Shown here: piece by piece, positions 22,367-32,815 of the stretch
How the letters are laid out: every line of letters starts with the position of its first letter
How positions within the stretch are numbered: the first letter of the stretch is position 1
From: Membranipora membranacea
Taxonomy: Eukaryota; Bryozoa; Gymnolaemata; Cheilostomatida; Membraniporidae
Length of the DNA stretch: 64,000 nucleotides
NCBI GenBank assembly: GCA_914767715.1
Contig: OU612073.1
Span: forward strand, 7,378,001 to 7,442,000
Direction: 5' to 3'
Translations under genes and position numbers: made by a program
The notes under the pieces: model-generated
The model's input: the letters and a program-made list of their open reading frames with translations, nothing else
Told to the model about the DNA's origin: nothing
Databases searched by the model: none

Positions 22367-22600
22367 TCACGTCAATTTATAGTCTCGATACCCGGTGATA
22401 CTGTGTGAGAAACCATGATGGTGCTGGGTTTTTTTTTGTCTCAGTATAAGTACAGGTCTACGGACTGGATCCTGATGGGGCACAGGAGCATTTGGGGTCG
22501 GATGCTCTTCCTGACACCACCATGAGTCGCCAGGAATCGAACATGGGACCTCCCGATTGAGAGACCCATGCCTTACCCATTGCGCCACGGCCACTCTTAA
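22367..22600 (-). mobile_element. tRNA-derived SINE
   Basis: On the - strand the head reads like a tRNA: an A box (TGGCGCAATGGGTAAGG) and a B box (GTTCGATTCC) at tRNA spacing, with outer arms (GTGGCCG and TGGCGAC) that could pair. A non-tRNA body of about 150 bp follows. It is absent from the matching place in unit 2 (about 28900), so it inserted after the duplication or was lost there. Target-site duplication is unclear. Confidence 0.75.
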
Positions 22601-22821
22601 AATTAATGCTCAATAAAAACAAAATGTTACTTGAAATTTCTCAATAGAATAATATTATTATAGGACAGCTGATCCCAGAAAATGGAATTCTCAATCACCT
22701 TGGAAGAGTGAATATTAGCTAGTCTGGAGTTGACTCTACATAAGCTAAAATAAAATTTAGCCAGCTGAATTTAGCTAGCTGAGTATATGTTAGTTAGCTC
22801 TCCCTCCTGCACTTCATAAAA

Positions 22822-22855
22822 TAGCCTGTCTAGACAAACTTGTCAAGACAGGCTA
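22822..22855. repeat. Small foldback, TAGCCTG...CAGGCTA family
   Basis: A 34-bp element beginning TAGCCTGTCTAGACAAA and ending GTCAAGACAGGCTA. The same element is present in unit 2 (29128-29161), so it predates the duplication. A similar unit lies at 39296-39329, and decayed relatives start near 13776 and 24431. Confidence 0.7.
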
Positions 22856-23026
22856 CTATAAAGCTGCTTGCAATAACTTGGATAATATGAGTTGGAATAG
22901 AAAATACCACTACCAACAACAAGTTAAAAGGCACTAATGTCCATATATAATATGTTTTTGTTATGAATAGTAACATTTAAACATGTTAGAACAGTTGTCA
23001 TGATATATGCTTTCGGTTGACTGTAG

Positions 23027-24333
23027 ACGAGTTTGCTCGGGTATTTAAAAGACAGGCTGATGAGAAGAGAAGAAGAGATGCTGATCAGATGTCCCTGCTA
23101 ACTGGTGATCCGATTGATCCAGAGGTTAGATATCACCTTAGATCTAAATAACTGACTCCCTCATTCTTTTCTATGGCTTCCTTGACAATGTCTATGGCTA
23201 TTACACACTATTCAAGCACTCAAGCCACCAGACATGCCACCATAGGCCAACTAGATGTTAAAATTACCTCAGTCTACGGTAATGCAAACCACATCTCTAT
23301 GTCAACCTAGAAGAATCATTTGACTGTATATTATCCGTATTTGTGTTAAGTTTCATATCTCAAGTGAGAAAGAAAATTGAAAAATTATAAAGTTGTTATC
23401 TTTGCTGTGTGAGTGTCACTGTTTACTGCATCACTTCGCAGAAGCCCACACATTGAGGCTTAAGTAAGCAATAAGCCAAGCCAACGTCCGACCACCAAGG
23501 TGTATCAATGGGATCATCAATATGACCATAAATGTTTTCTGTGACATGCAGTTCCAAAGGCGAATAGCGGAAGCCATTCAACAGGAGAATGTAAACGCTA
23601 ATATGGAAGCAACCATGGGGTTTGCTCCGGAGAGTTTCGGTTAAGTTCACATGTTATATATTAACTGTAAGGTTAACAGGCACTCTGTCAAAGCATTCGT
23701 AGACTCCGGTAAGTTACAATACTATGCTATGGTGAAACCGAGCACGTGATATATTGTCGTCGATATTTCTTTGAGCGAATTAGTATATAAACAAGGTATT
23801 CAGTGTGATGTCCCAAAAGTCTGATTCTAAAACTAAAGACGTGCATATTAGGTTCTGAAGAGTTTAGTTGGATATCAGTGTATGAAGCGGAAATTTGGGT
23901 GGAAGCTAGACCTATTGCTCATGGTTTATCTTGCTAGGCTTTGTGATCACAGACAAACTATGTCTCTGACAGAGTCTTTTTATGCCATATTCCCTCAGTT
24001 TGTTTTGTCCAAACAAGCAGACATATTTTGGCATCTAGTCTTTCTAGTTTTTTGGCATGCTTACAAATACTAATAAATCCACTTCTGTTGTGTAAACTAG
24101 TCAAATCAATGTATTTATTTAAGAAACACAACAAACTAAATGACACATACATATAATATATATAATAGTTAAACATATATGATATATAATACTGTATATT
24201 GCAGGCGCACAGATGACTATAATGAGTAAAGCGTGTGCACAGAGATGTAATATAGGTCATCTTATGGATAAAAGATGGGCTGGTATAGCTAAAGGTGTAG
24301 GTGTACAGATAATACTTGGTCGAGTGCATATGT
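23027..24333 (+). pseudogene. DDI pseudogene fragment (exons 4-6)
   Basis: Three blocks match the functional gene in length and splice borders: 23027-23124 (exon 4), 23552-23708 (exon 5) and 24205-24333 (exon 6). Exon 5 carries a stop: the glutamine codon after the SFG motif is TAA at 23642-23644. The UBL exons were never included in the duplicated unit, and exons 7-9 are deleted. Exon 6, with the protease motif segment, is otherwise open. The exon 4 donor here is GT (GAG|GTTAGA), unlike the GC of the functional gene. It cannot make a DDI protein. Confidence 0.9.
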
Positions 24334-26274
24334 GTAAGTAAGCACAAGGACACAAAGGCTCTGTGAGTAGACTGTTCTATGATTGTTATACACCTTGTTG
24401 TATATAAAGGCAGTAGATCATAAAATGTGATAGCCTGTCTTGATAAGCTTTGTTATTGGGAGGGGGAACAACCCACCAGCAAAGCTTGTTAAGATCTAAT
24501 CCTCATAAATTAGTACATGGGTACTCTTAGATGCAGGTTTTATACAGTGATTCTGTGCCCTACAACATTTGCTGCATTTTAAATGTATTTATTACAGTAT
24601 TATGTTGCAAATTTGCAGCATTAATTAGCTGATTCTGAAAAGGAGAAAGGGTTTCAGTTGGGAGAATAGATAGTATTATAAGTAGGTTTCAGCTATTCTT
24701 CATCCTTACTGGTTGATTACTCCTAATGGCTTATGAAAACACGAGTTACAAACTATCAGATCACATAAACGCTTCCGACTTTGGGTCTTTTAGCTTGTCA
24801 GGTCAAATAAGGGTTATCTCCTCTTTGTCAGACCACTATTTTGACAGTATAAACTCAGCCATCTCTGTTAACATTGATCAATTTGCCACACTTCACACAC
24901 TTTCTTATTCAAGTTGGATGAATGTTGGTTGATGAGTTTTAACAATTTATATTAAACTGTATTTGATACAATTTAACTTATGAAACCAGACCTTTTATCT
25001 GGTGCTGAAATGGTGAAGACACAAGCGTATCTTCTTTATAAGAAAAGGTGGTTATGGAGGCGTGAATTTGTAGAAAGATCAAATCTATTACGGGCTGTAA
25101 CCGCAACCCGAAACTGATAATGATTAGGTTGAATTCTAACCACTGCAGAACACCCCCCCCCCCCCCCCCATTTAAAATCCTCATAGAGCAAGTGATCACA
25201 TGTCACAGACACTTAAAGACCTCATATCGATTACCATCAAGCCCATAGATCGATAATCAGCTGGAATGCTGTGCCATAAAAAAACAACTATTCTATTTTG
25301 CCAACCTTCTAAATGATTTGTCACTGCCTGTCAAAGAAATTAAGATGGTGGATTATTGCGAGTTCGCTGGCACTTGGCACCAGTCTCCTAAATATGCATA
25401 ATGCAAAATAAGTAGCCAGGATAAAGCTTGCTGTGCGCCAGCTAGATTCTTCTGAATTATGTTACCCATGTCTAAGGATAGGTCGACCATGGAACACTGA
25501 CAAACAAAATCTGCTAGTCTTAGTATCCATTTGTTTGCAGGCCTTGTATACATGACTTGTGAATGCCATGTTGGCGACTTTCCCCTGAGCCTGAAGCAAA
25601 AATTTTTATCATTTCAACAGCAAGCGTTAGCCTTGTGATGCACCCACTGTTTTGTTGCAAAAACAACATAAGGTGACCACATGACAAGACTAGGCAAGTT
25701 TGCCTTGGCTTCCCGTACTGAACAAATATGAGAATTTGTTGTTCCATGTTAATGGGTTGCTAGACTTTCTATCAGTTGCCGGTCACTCAAGGTCGCTCAA
25801 TTAGCCTCATCATGGTCAATATGAAGATGAAAATGATATGGGACAGTTTGATGCCAGTTTCAAGTTTAGTTCATCGCTAATTCAAGTTCAGTGATGGAAG
25901 AAAACGAATTTTCATTTCCCTCGGGATCAGAATAATTATTTGATTACACCAAGCTTAGACCTACAAGAATATTCTACTGATCAGCAATCAAGTGAAAATG
26001 AGTTGTACTTTACATGGAATTTTATTTTGCTAAATGCAGTATAAAAATTAAAATCAGTGTGTACATATTTCAACTATGCAATGTCAGTCTCAATTATTTA
26101 ACTAATCGATTTAAGTGCTACATAAAATATTGTTAAAACCGGATTGTATAAAAAAATAGACTTGAATGGAAATGAGAAAGCGAGAGGGAGCCCTATCTAG
26201 ACGTTTGTCTGAATATGTTATCTCATTCACTTTTCGGGTGCGACTCGACGAGCTCGAACTGTAGCCCAGCAAAG

Positions 26275-28626
26275 TTATCCTTGCAGATCCCAGGTCTCGG
26301 TGACAGATGTGACCTTACCCCAGTCGTATGGAGTTACGTTGTTCAAGATGCTCTCGCTGGAGTGGACAACTGAGAAGACAAAGATGGAGCAGATGATGAT
26401 TATAATCCAGGCTAGAACTCCGAGGACTGTACCAGCTACGTTCAGACCAAACGCTACAGAACCATGGCTACGTGCCTCCTCCCACTGTCCTGCAATCAGA
26501 ATAATAAAGTTCACAATCAGCACATATAACAACAGAGAGGATTGAAAAGGCTATGATAGAGGTAGCGCGGTGAACTTTGATGAGCCACTCACTATGGAAA
26601 GCTAATGAAACATTTCCTCCATAGAAGAAAATCAAATTGTGTTTGGTAATCCATCTACGTTGATAACTCGTCTGCACATAACTTCTGACGAGCTACAGGT
26701 ATACTCTTTGTTTAGCCATTTACAGTTATCTGACGGACTATGTTAGGGTCTTCCACATGTGACAGCTCAGGCTCATCCTATCTCTCAGTACATCTCTATG
26801 GTGTCAGTTATTAATTTCACAAAGCTCTGCCATTAGATGTTGTTTTTGTTATAGCCAAGCTAATGACCTGCTATTGAAAGGCTCTTAGTTGTTTGATGAC
26901 CCCCCCCCCCCCCATCTCATTCCTGGCCAGCGACAAACAAACCCTAAAGCATTCCCCAATAAGAACGTTGCACATTTTCAAAAAATAATCTAAAGAATGT
27001 CAAAGAGCACAGCCACAGCCTCATCTCATTATACAATTTTAAAAAACTCGAATTCAAAGTTTGTGATTGTCGATGTTTTACCCTAAAATGAGAAGCCTAA
27101 TCATGGTCACTTTTTTCCGATCAGCACAGCCAGTTACCTAACTTCTGTTGTTATAGCACTAATGGTTCATTGCTATTTGGTTAAAATTGGCATCTTCTGC
27201 AAACTTTTGCAAAAAGCTGCTGGTTGAGCAAGTGTAGGTCGGCAAAATTGGCAACCCTTCCTCATGCCTTGCAGCTAATTTAGACTGTCTATGGTATTAA
27301 CCTTGATATTGAGGTACTTGGCATTGAGTAGGTTAATGGCTACCGCAATCAACTCTAGTACTTGCAGTAAAAAATTACTTGAAGTATGCTTGACATATTC
27401 AGCGATAAACTCGTTCTGTCAGCTGATAAGGAGTTTGTGAACAGGATAAAATCACTCCAGTGATGGATAGGCATCTTGAAACTAGATATAAGCTTGAATC
27501 GACTCGCCCATTGGGAGACGCTCCCCATCTACTGACGTGCAATTGTAGTAATTGTATCTGTTGAGTAAGGACTACATGGGATGAAGTTGAAATAATTTAT
27601 AGTGACATGGCCCTATCAGTATCTAATTATCACCACTACTGCTCATCAATGGAATGCAAATTATTGGTTCTAAAATCGTATCACCCCTGGCCTACTGCCA
27701 TGTGACCAGCCCCACAGGAAAGTTTAAAAATTTGCACTTTTGATCGGTTTCCATATGTATTTTGATTTCTGCGACAATGATTTATCATAATTATGCATCA
27801 AACTCAATAAATATGTATCTTATATCCCCTCTACCCCCCTCCTTCTGGTGAAGAAAGGATAAGATCTGTTCAGATCAGGACCATAAATACAGGTGGTCTA
27901 CTGTGTGCTTGCATACAGTATGAAGTTCCCCTCTGCCTCTTCGAAATAGGAGTAGCCGGCAACAGCGGGCAAGAGTATAGGTTATCTACCCTACACAAGC
28001 CACATGAGTTTAAGGGGCCTGTTAAATAGGGCTGTCAAATAAGGCCTAGAGTATAGAAAAAAAAAGAGAATCTTACCAGAGGTTTTGCTGCTGCGGCTGA
28101 GAACTGAGAAAATGACAGCAATGAGTCCGAGGATGGGACACAGCAGTATCAGGTTGAAGATTGACCAGACGAGGTGATCCTTGATGGGCTGACCGTTGTA
28201 GGCGGCTGGAGCAGCCATTATAACTGTAGCATGCTGCTGTCCCTGTGGATATGGCTGGTAGTTATTCATAGATTGAGCATTCTGCTCGTAGGCCGCTGTA
28301 AAGGAAATGAACAAAATTATACAAAACTGGTTAGTCAATTCAAGGCATCGTTTTCACTCGAAAGAAGCAAAGATATATAAATTTGATGTCCCTTCGTGCT
28401 TTTCACCAAGGAGTAAAAGAGCTTCACATTTTGGACTGTACGACATATCATCCGGATAAATTCAGTGATATTAATTGATTCTCATTCATTTTTAGACCCA
28501 CACAAATTTTCAGTAACTGCATGAAATCCCTAATAATTTTTTGGCTTTTCATTTAATTTTTAGATAAAGATGGGGCACGAGAAAATACTTACATGTGACG
28601 TATTGTTGTTGTTTGGTGTTCGACAT
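26275..28626 (-). CDS. CD225/dispanin (IFITM-like) membrane protein, copy B
   Basis: Three exons on the - strand: 28626-28593, 28295-28077 and 26489-26275 (468 nt; 155 aa plus TAA), with consistent phases and splice sites. The start context and first exon are the same as in copy A. The CD225 core is KDHLVWSIFN, LLCPILGLIAVIFSV, SRSSKTSGQWEEARSHGS, then helix 2 (FGLNVAGTVLGVLAWIIIIICSIFVF). A polar tail of about 32 residues follows (SVVHSSESILNN...), with a possible N-glycosylation site (NNVT) if luminal. The tail is missing in copy A, where the equivalent DNA has a TAA and a deletion of about 60 bp, so copy B probably keeps the older C-terminus. Likely a two-pass or hairpin-anchored endomembrane protein. 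Confidence 0.87.
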
Positions 28627-29171
28627 GATTGCTGTTTTCTTTAGGAATTAGATGTACTGTAAAGTAAAATGCTTTGTGAGATTTTTTCAATCCTCTTGCT
28701 TCGCTTATATAGCTCAAACTGATCAAGTGCAGCTTGTTTGAAGGAATGTTGCGCAAACCTAACTGTAATCTGATAGCTTTCATGCAGGGATAGAATGACC
28801 TCTTGGTGCTATCAGGCTTTCTATAAGCTTATCATTGACCTAGCTGTGTAATAATACAGTGAAACTATTATGAATGCAAATTCCGAGAAAGCAATTTACT
28901 GTAGCTCTTAAAATAAATGCTCAATAAAAACAAAATGTTACTGGAAATTTCTCAATAATATTATTAGAGGACAGCTGATCCCAGAAAATGGAATTCTCAA
29001 TCACCTTGGAAGAGTGGATATTAGCTAGAGTTTAAGGTTTAAGTTTGGAGTTGACTCTACGTAAGCTAGAATAAAATTTAGCTAGCTGAGTATATGTTAG
29101 TTAGCTCTCCCTCCTGCACTTCATAAAATAGCCTGTCTAGACAAACTTGTCAAGACAGGCTACGTATAAAG

Positions 29172-29262
29172 TAGTTAAAGAGCTCTAACTCCGGTGGTTC
29201 AGTGGCATTACATCATGATAATGTAATGCCACTGAACCACCGGAGTTAGAGCTCTTTAACTA
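29172..29262. mobile_element. Foldback MITE-like element (TAGTTAAAG family)
   Basis: A 91-bp, almost perfect inverted repeat with ends TAGTTAAAGAGCTC and GAGCTCTTTAACTA and a tiny loop at about 29215-29220. It is flanked by exact 9-bp repeats CGTATAAAG (29163-29171 and 29263-29271). Unit 1 has one copy of the site (CTATAAAG, 22856-22863) and no insertion. It sits one target-site length from the older TAGCCTG foldback. Confidence 0.92.
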
Positions 29263-31461
29263 CGTATAAAGCTGCTTGTAATAACTTGGATAATATGAGT
29301 TCAAATAGAAAATACCACTACCAACAACCTGAACACATTTTGAGCACTTACTCTTACATTATCCTACAGTTTAAATATAAAGTATAGCGGCTTGAAGAGA
29401 ATGTACAGTACGTTGTATTATGGCAGATGCCCAACCAAACAGTCCCATCTAAATATTGCGCAAACTGCTGTATTAAAAAATGTGCAGCGATGGCAGCCAG
29501 AATATGTCGCCTGCAATAATATCCTCATAGTCTAGTGATTCACAAGTATAATTTTTATTTGTCAAACATCAACAGGAAACAATTTTATCATGATGGTGTA
29601 AGGTTGAGGAATACACAATTCGGTTTTCCAGATTCCTTTTTCCTCAATTGTGAAAGAGCTTGCATCATCTTTCATAAAACCTACACTGCTAAAAGTTTCT
29701 GAGAAACTTGGAAGCTCTTGGCTGAAATAGACAAATTCGTTTTCAACCCTTTCATCAAGACAGTGCATGTAGTTGTTTGAATACTTGATGTTTTGATTTT
29801 GATGTTTGGTATCTGACGCGGGTGTAAAAATATCCTACATTGCAGCACTGGCTTTACTCTTTGACATTGAAAACAAGAAAAGCAGCGGCAACAAAGCCAC
29901 AGTGTCATTTTTTAAAATAGGTTAAGTGCAGGGAGTAACATTTTGCTGACAGTTTTGACTTATTACGATATCGTGTTCATTTTTATGTGTTACAAATCTG
30001 CTAAAAATGACTATTGAAGATTGTGTACTTCTGTTTTATGACAGACAGCTAAAATATCTAAATGTGCAGGTAGTTACATCGTTCTAACATATCCTCCGAC
30101 CATAGGGGACTTATTCTGAAATTTTTTTTATTCTCAACGCCCTTATAACTACTAGGTATAATGTCAATTTATCAATATAATTAGCTTATGATATATGTGG
30201 ATAGGGGTGGAACCAGGGAGGGTGGAACGACCTCTTGAGGTTGGAGTTGAATTTTGGATATTTGACCTCGGATTCAACCACAAACCGGATCGTATATGTG
30301 TTATGTCTGATTCGAGATGATACATTTTTAATCAACACTTTCTCTGTTAGCATCATTCATCTCACTAAAAATGATAAGCAAGGAAGTATGATAGTCATTA
30401 ATTTGTAGTTCTGATTAGTCTAGTTTGATGTACAAGGTTATCCTCCTCTTCAAAGTAGGAGGACAATTCCTATCCAAATCACAGCAGAGAGTTTGTTCAA
30501 TCTCAGTGATTATTAACATGCTCGTGGTCGAGAGATCTTTGTACTCATTAAATGATCCTTTCAAACAATCTGTTTGTGTGATCCTTGCGCCGTGGCTGTT
30601 TGAGTGATAAGCTGCTCCGTGTAAAGTATAATATCCAAGCAGATATATGCACATTTAAATTAGGGTAATGGTTCAGGAAAAAGATCGTTCACGGTGTTTA
30701 TACATGTATTCAATGACCTTAACTGTATATTATTATGGTGCAAAAGTACAGCTGCTGGGACTGGTAAATTTAGCATTTGTACGCATTATCCGGATCCGAT
30801 CCGAGGTTGAATTTATCAACCGGTCCGATATCCGATCCGAGGTTGCCTAACCCTGATCCGTTCCAAGAGCTTTGAGGATAAGATTATTCGTAGAAGAAAA
30901 AATCCGTAAGTCCTCTTTACTCAATGCTAGCAAACAATAACTCAACTTAATTATCTTATAACAAAACTGGTACTAGTTACATTAAATCATCCCAAAACTA
31001 GCTAATCTACACTTTAGCCAATATTGACTCCATTAGGGTAGCCACAGGGAGGGTTGGAGCCATGGGTAGCCATGTTGGTTGAGAGTTGAACTTGGAGTTG
31101 TCCTATGTATATAAAGAGAGAGCCAATCAATATTTATCAAATTATCAATCTAGAAATTGTTGCCATTGTAACAGTTCTATTCTAGTCTATGTTGTTGAAT
31201 GTGACATTAGATTTGTAGTAATAATGTTGCTGTCCGTCTAGGTAGACGGCGACTGCACCGAGGTGCGGCATAGGAAGAGGTTTATAGTGACGACTAGGTT
31301 TCCGAGTCGTTGGTGTCACTTTTCAACCACTGACAGCTTTAACCCAGCGTGAAGCATAGCGCTACAAGGCCTGAGCTACAGTGGTTGATGACAGCATCCT
31401 CCTGTATAGAGCTATACCATACAGGAGGGTTCTTTAATCTGCATGTACGATGGTGTTGTAC

Positions 31462-31585
31462 TAGTCTAAGTGCTCAGACTCCAAGGCGCAGGGAGTTACT
31501 TGCGCAAGCTATCAAACTCCTGGAGAGGAGTTTGATAGCTTGCGCAAGTAACTCCCTGCGCCTTGGAGTCTGAGCACTTAGGCTA
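31462..31585. mobile_element. Foldback MITE-like element (TAGTCTAAG family), copy 2
   Basis: A 124-bp element, near-identical in its arms to the one at 20042. It begins TAGTCTAAGTGCTCAG and ends CTGAGCACTTAGGCTA, with a loop of only about 6 bp. It is flanked by an exact 9-bp direct repeat, GTGTTGTAC (31453-31461 and 31586-31594). Confidence 0.93.
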
Positions 31586-31599
31586 GTGTTGTACATACA

Positions 31600-31715
31600 G
31601 AAGACCTCCATTATTTATAGTCCTGATCCGAAAGGACTGTGTGTTCCCGGACGGGGTTTGAACCCACAACCGGCTGGTCAAGTGGCAGACACGCTAACCA
31701 CTGAGCCAAACTATT
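31600..31715 (-). mobile_element. tRNA-related SINE fragment
   Basis: On the - strand, TTTGGCTCAGTGGTTAGCG (A-box-like) is followed 30-40 bp later by GTGGGTTCAAACCCCG (B-box and T arm). The flanks do not form an acceptor stem, so a true tRNA gene is unlikely. A SINE head or decayed tRNA pseudogene fits better. Confidence 0.5.
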
Positions 31716-32815
31716 GGCATCTGAAATAGAAAAGAGTAGAAAATGAAATGACCACCAAACAGGTAAATTGCCCCACCATAATTATTTCTCGTCATTAACC
31801 CTTCATTATATTCTTATTTATTAAATAAAGCTTATTTTCATCTTTTTGATAGTAGTCTAGAAAAAATGGTCAGGGAGGCAAAGCTCCCCGGAGGACCCGA
31901 GTCTTGAAGTAACCCTAATACCATGTGGGATGCTGTAAGAAAGTCCCAAACTGCCTGCTCACAACACCGGATATTCAATCAACAATTGTAATGGTTTGAC
32001 CACTTTATTTTGAAATTTACGGGAGGCAGTGCCATTTCCCCTATAACGTAGGCCTGTATAGAAGCACTATACCGGGATACCGCAAAATATTGCAAATTCT
32101 TACAATTCCTAGAAAAGTGAGCCAATTATAATTCTTGGATTTTTTCACCCAGCAGACACAGTGATTATAGCCTGCACGCTTGGCTGCATACATCCATCAT
32201 AATCCGATTCCGATTTCTCTCAATTCACATTGTATTCATCAGACGTCTGTATTATCACAACAAGGCGTGTGCTTGACCTTCCTTGACTTGCAAAGCTCCA
32301 CGCTGCTTACTGACTAAAACTTTCAGTAGGATACGGTGAGTACAATTTAGATACTGTTCATTGTAATGCATGCTACTTTGCCTTCGTAGGTGAAGCTCAG
32401 GGTATAAGTAATTATTGCATTGCGGCTCAGCAAGTTGACTTGGATTTATTCAGTGAAATAGCACTCAAACTTTAAGGTTATTAAGAGAGGTTCCTTGGTG
32501 TGTAGTCTTTAGTATCTTTTTTTATATTTATTTTTATATTCCTGTGCAAAGTGTCTGCAACTGTTGATGAACTGTAGGATAGTTCACAATCGTCAACATA
32601 TAAATTTGTTCTCAATAGTCAGTCTTGAATCCACTGGCAGCCTGATCGCTCTTTCTAAAATGACATATCCTATCATAAATCCTATCGACCTATAGGAATG
32701 CCTATATCTCTTTATCGACGTGTGGAAAGGGTCTAATTCAAGCCACACTTCTGAATTCTTAGCCCTCTCTTTAATAACTTCAAAGTTTCATATCACTGCA
32801 GATTCCTTGCACAGA

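Larger units (their letters stand above)
12395..22950. repeat. Segmental duplication, unit 1
   Basis: This stretch begins just before DDI exon 4 (CAGTTGTCATGATATAT) and ends after AAATACCACTACCAACAAC near 22920. It is repeated, with divergence, at about 22985-29330. It carries DDI exons 4-9 and CD225 gene A. Unit-1-only insertions are a foldback at 20042-20178, a SINE at 22367-22600 and an extra CD225 exon. Confidence 0.85.
22985..29330. repeat. Segmental duplication, unit 2 (internally deleted)
   Basis: This copy follows unit 1 head to tail. It matches 12395 to about 14203, then jumps near 25232 to sequence matching about 18368-22920. The roughly 4.2 kb carrying DDI exons 7-9 is therefore missing. 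It contains the DDI remnant and CD225 gene B, plus a foldback at 29172-29262 not found in unit 1. Confidence 0.85.
29331..32815. other. Intergenic region between the duplication and the innexin-like gene
   Basis: No supported gene. It contains a foldback (31462-31585), a tRNA-like SINE piece (31600-31715) and a short tandem repeat of TCCGATCCGAGGTTG near 30790-30845. A possible 5' UTR exon of the innexin-like gene may end at a GTGAGT donor near 32335, with the acceptor CACTGCAG at about 32801; this is only suggested by the splice signals. Confidence 0.45.

Noticed and set aside
29562-29790. A - strand frame ending WKTELCIPQPYTIMIKLF that looks protein-like
   Set aside because: No recognised family, no start or upstream exon with matching phase, and an overlapping frame of similar length. 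Kept out as a gene for lack of support.
31600-31715. A genuine tRNA gene
   Set aside because: A and B boxes are present, but acceptor and anticodon stems do not pair. A SINE or pseudogene fits better.
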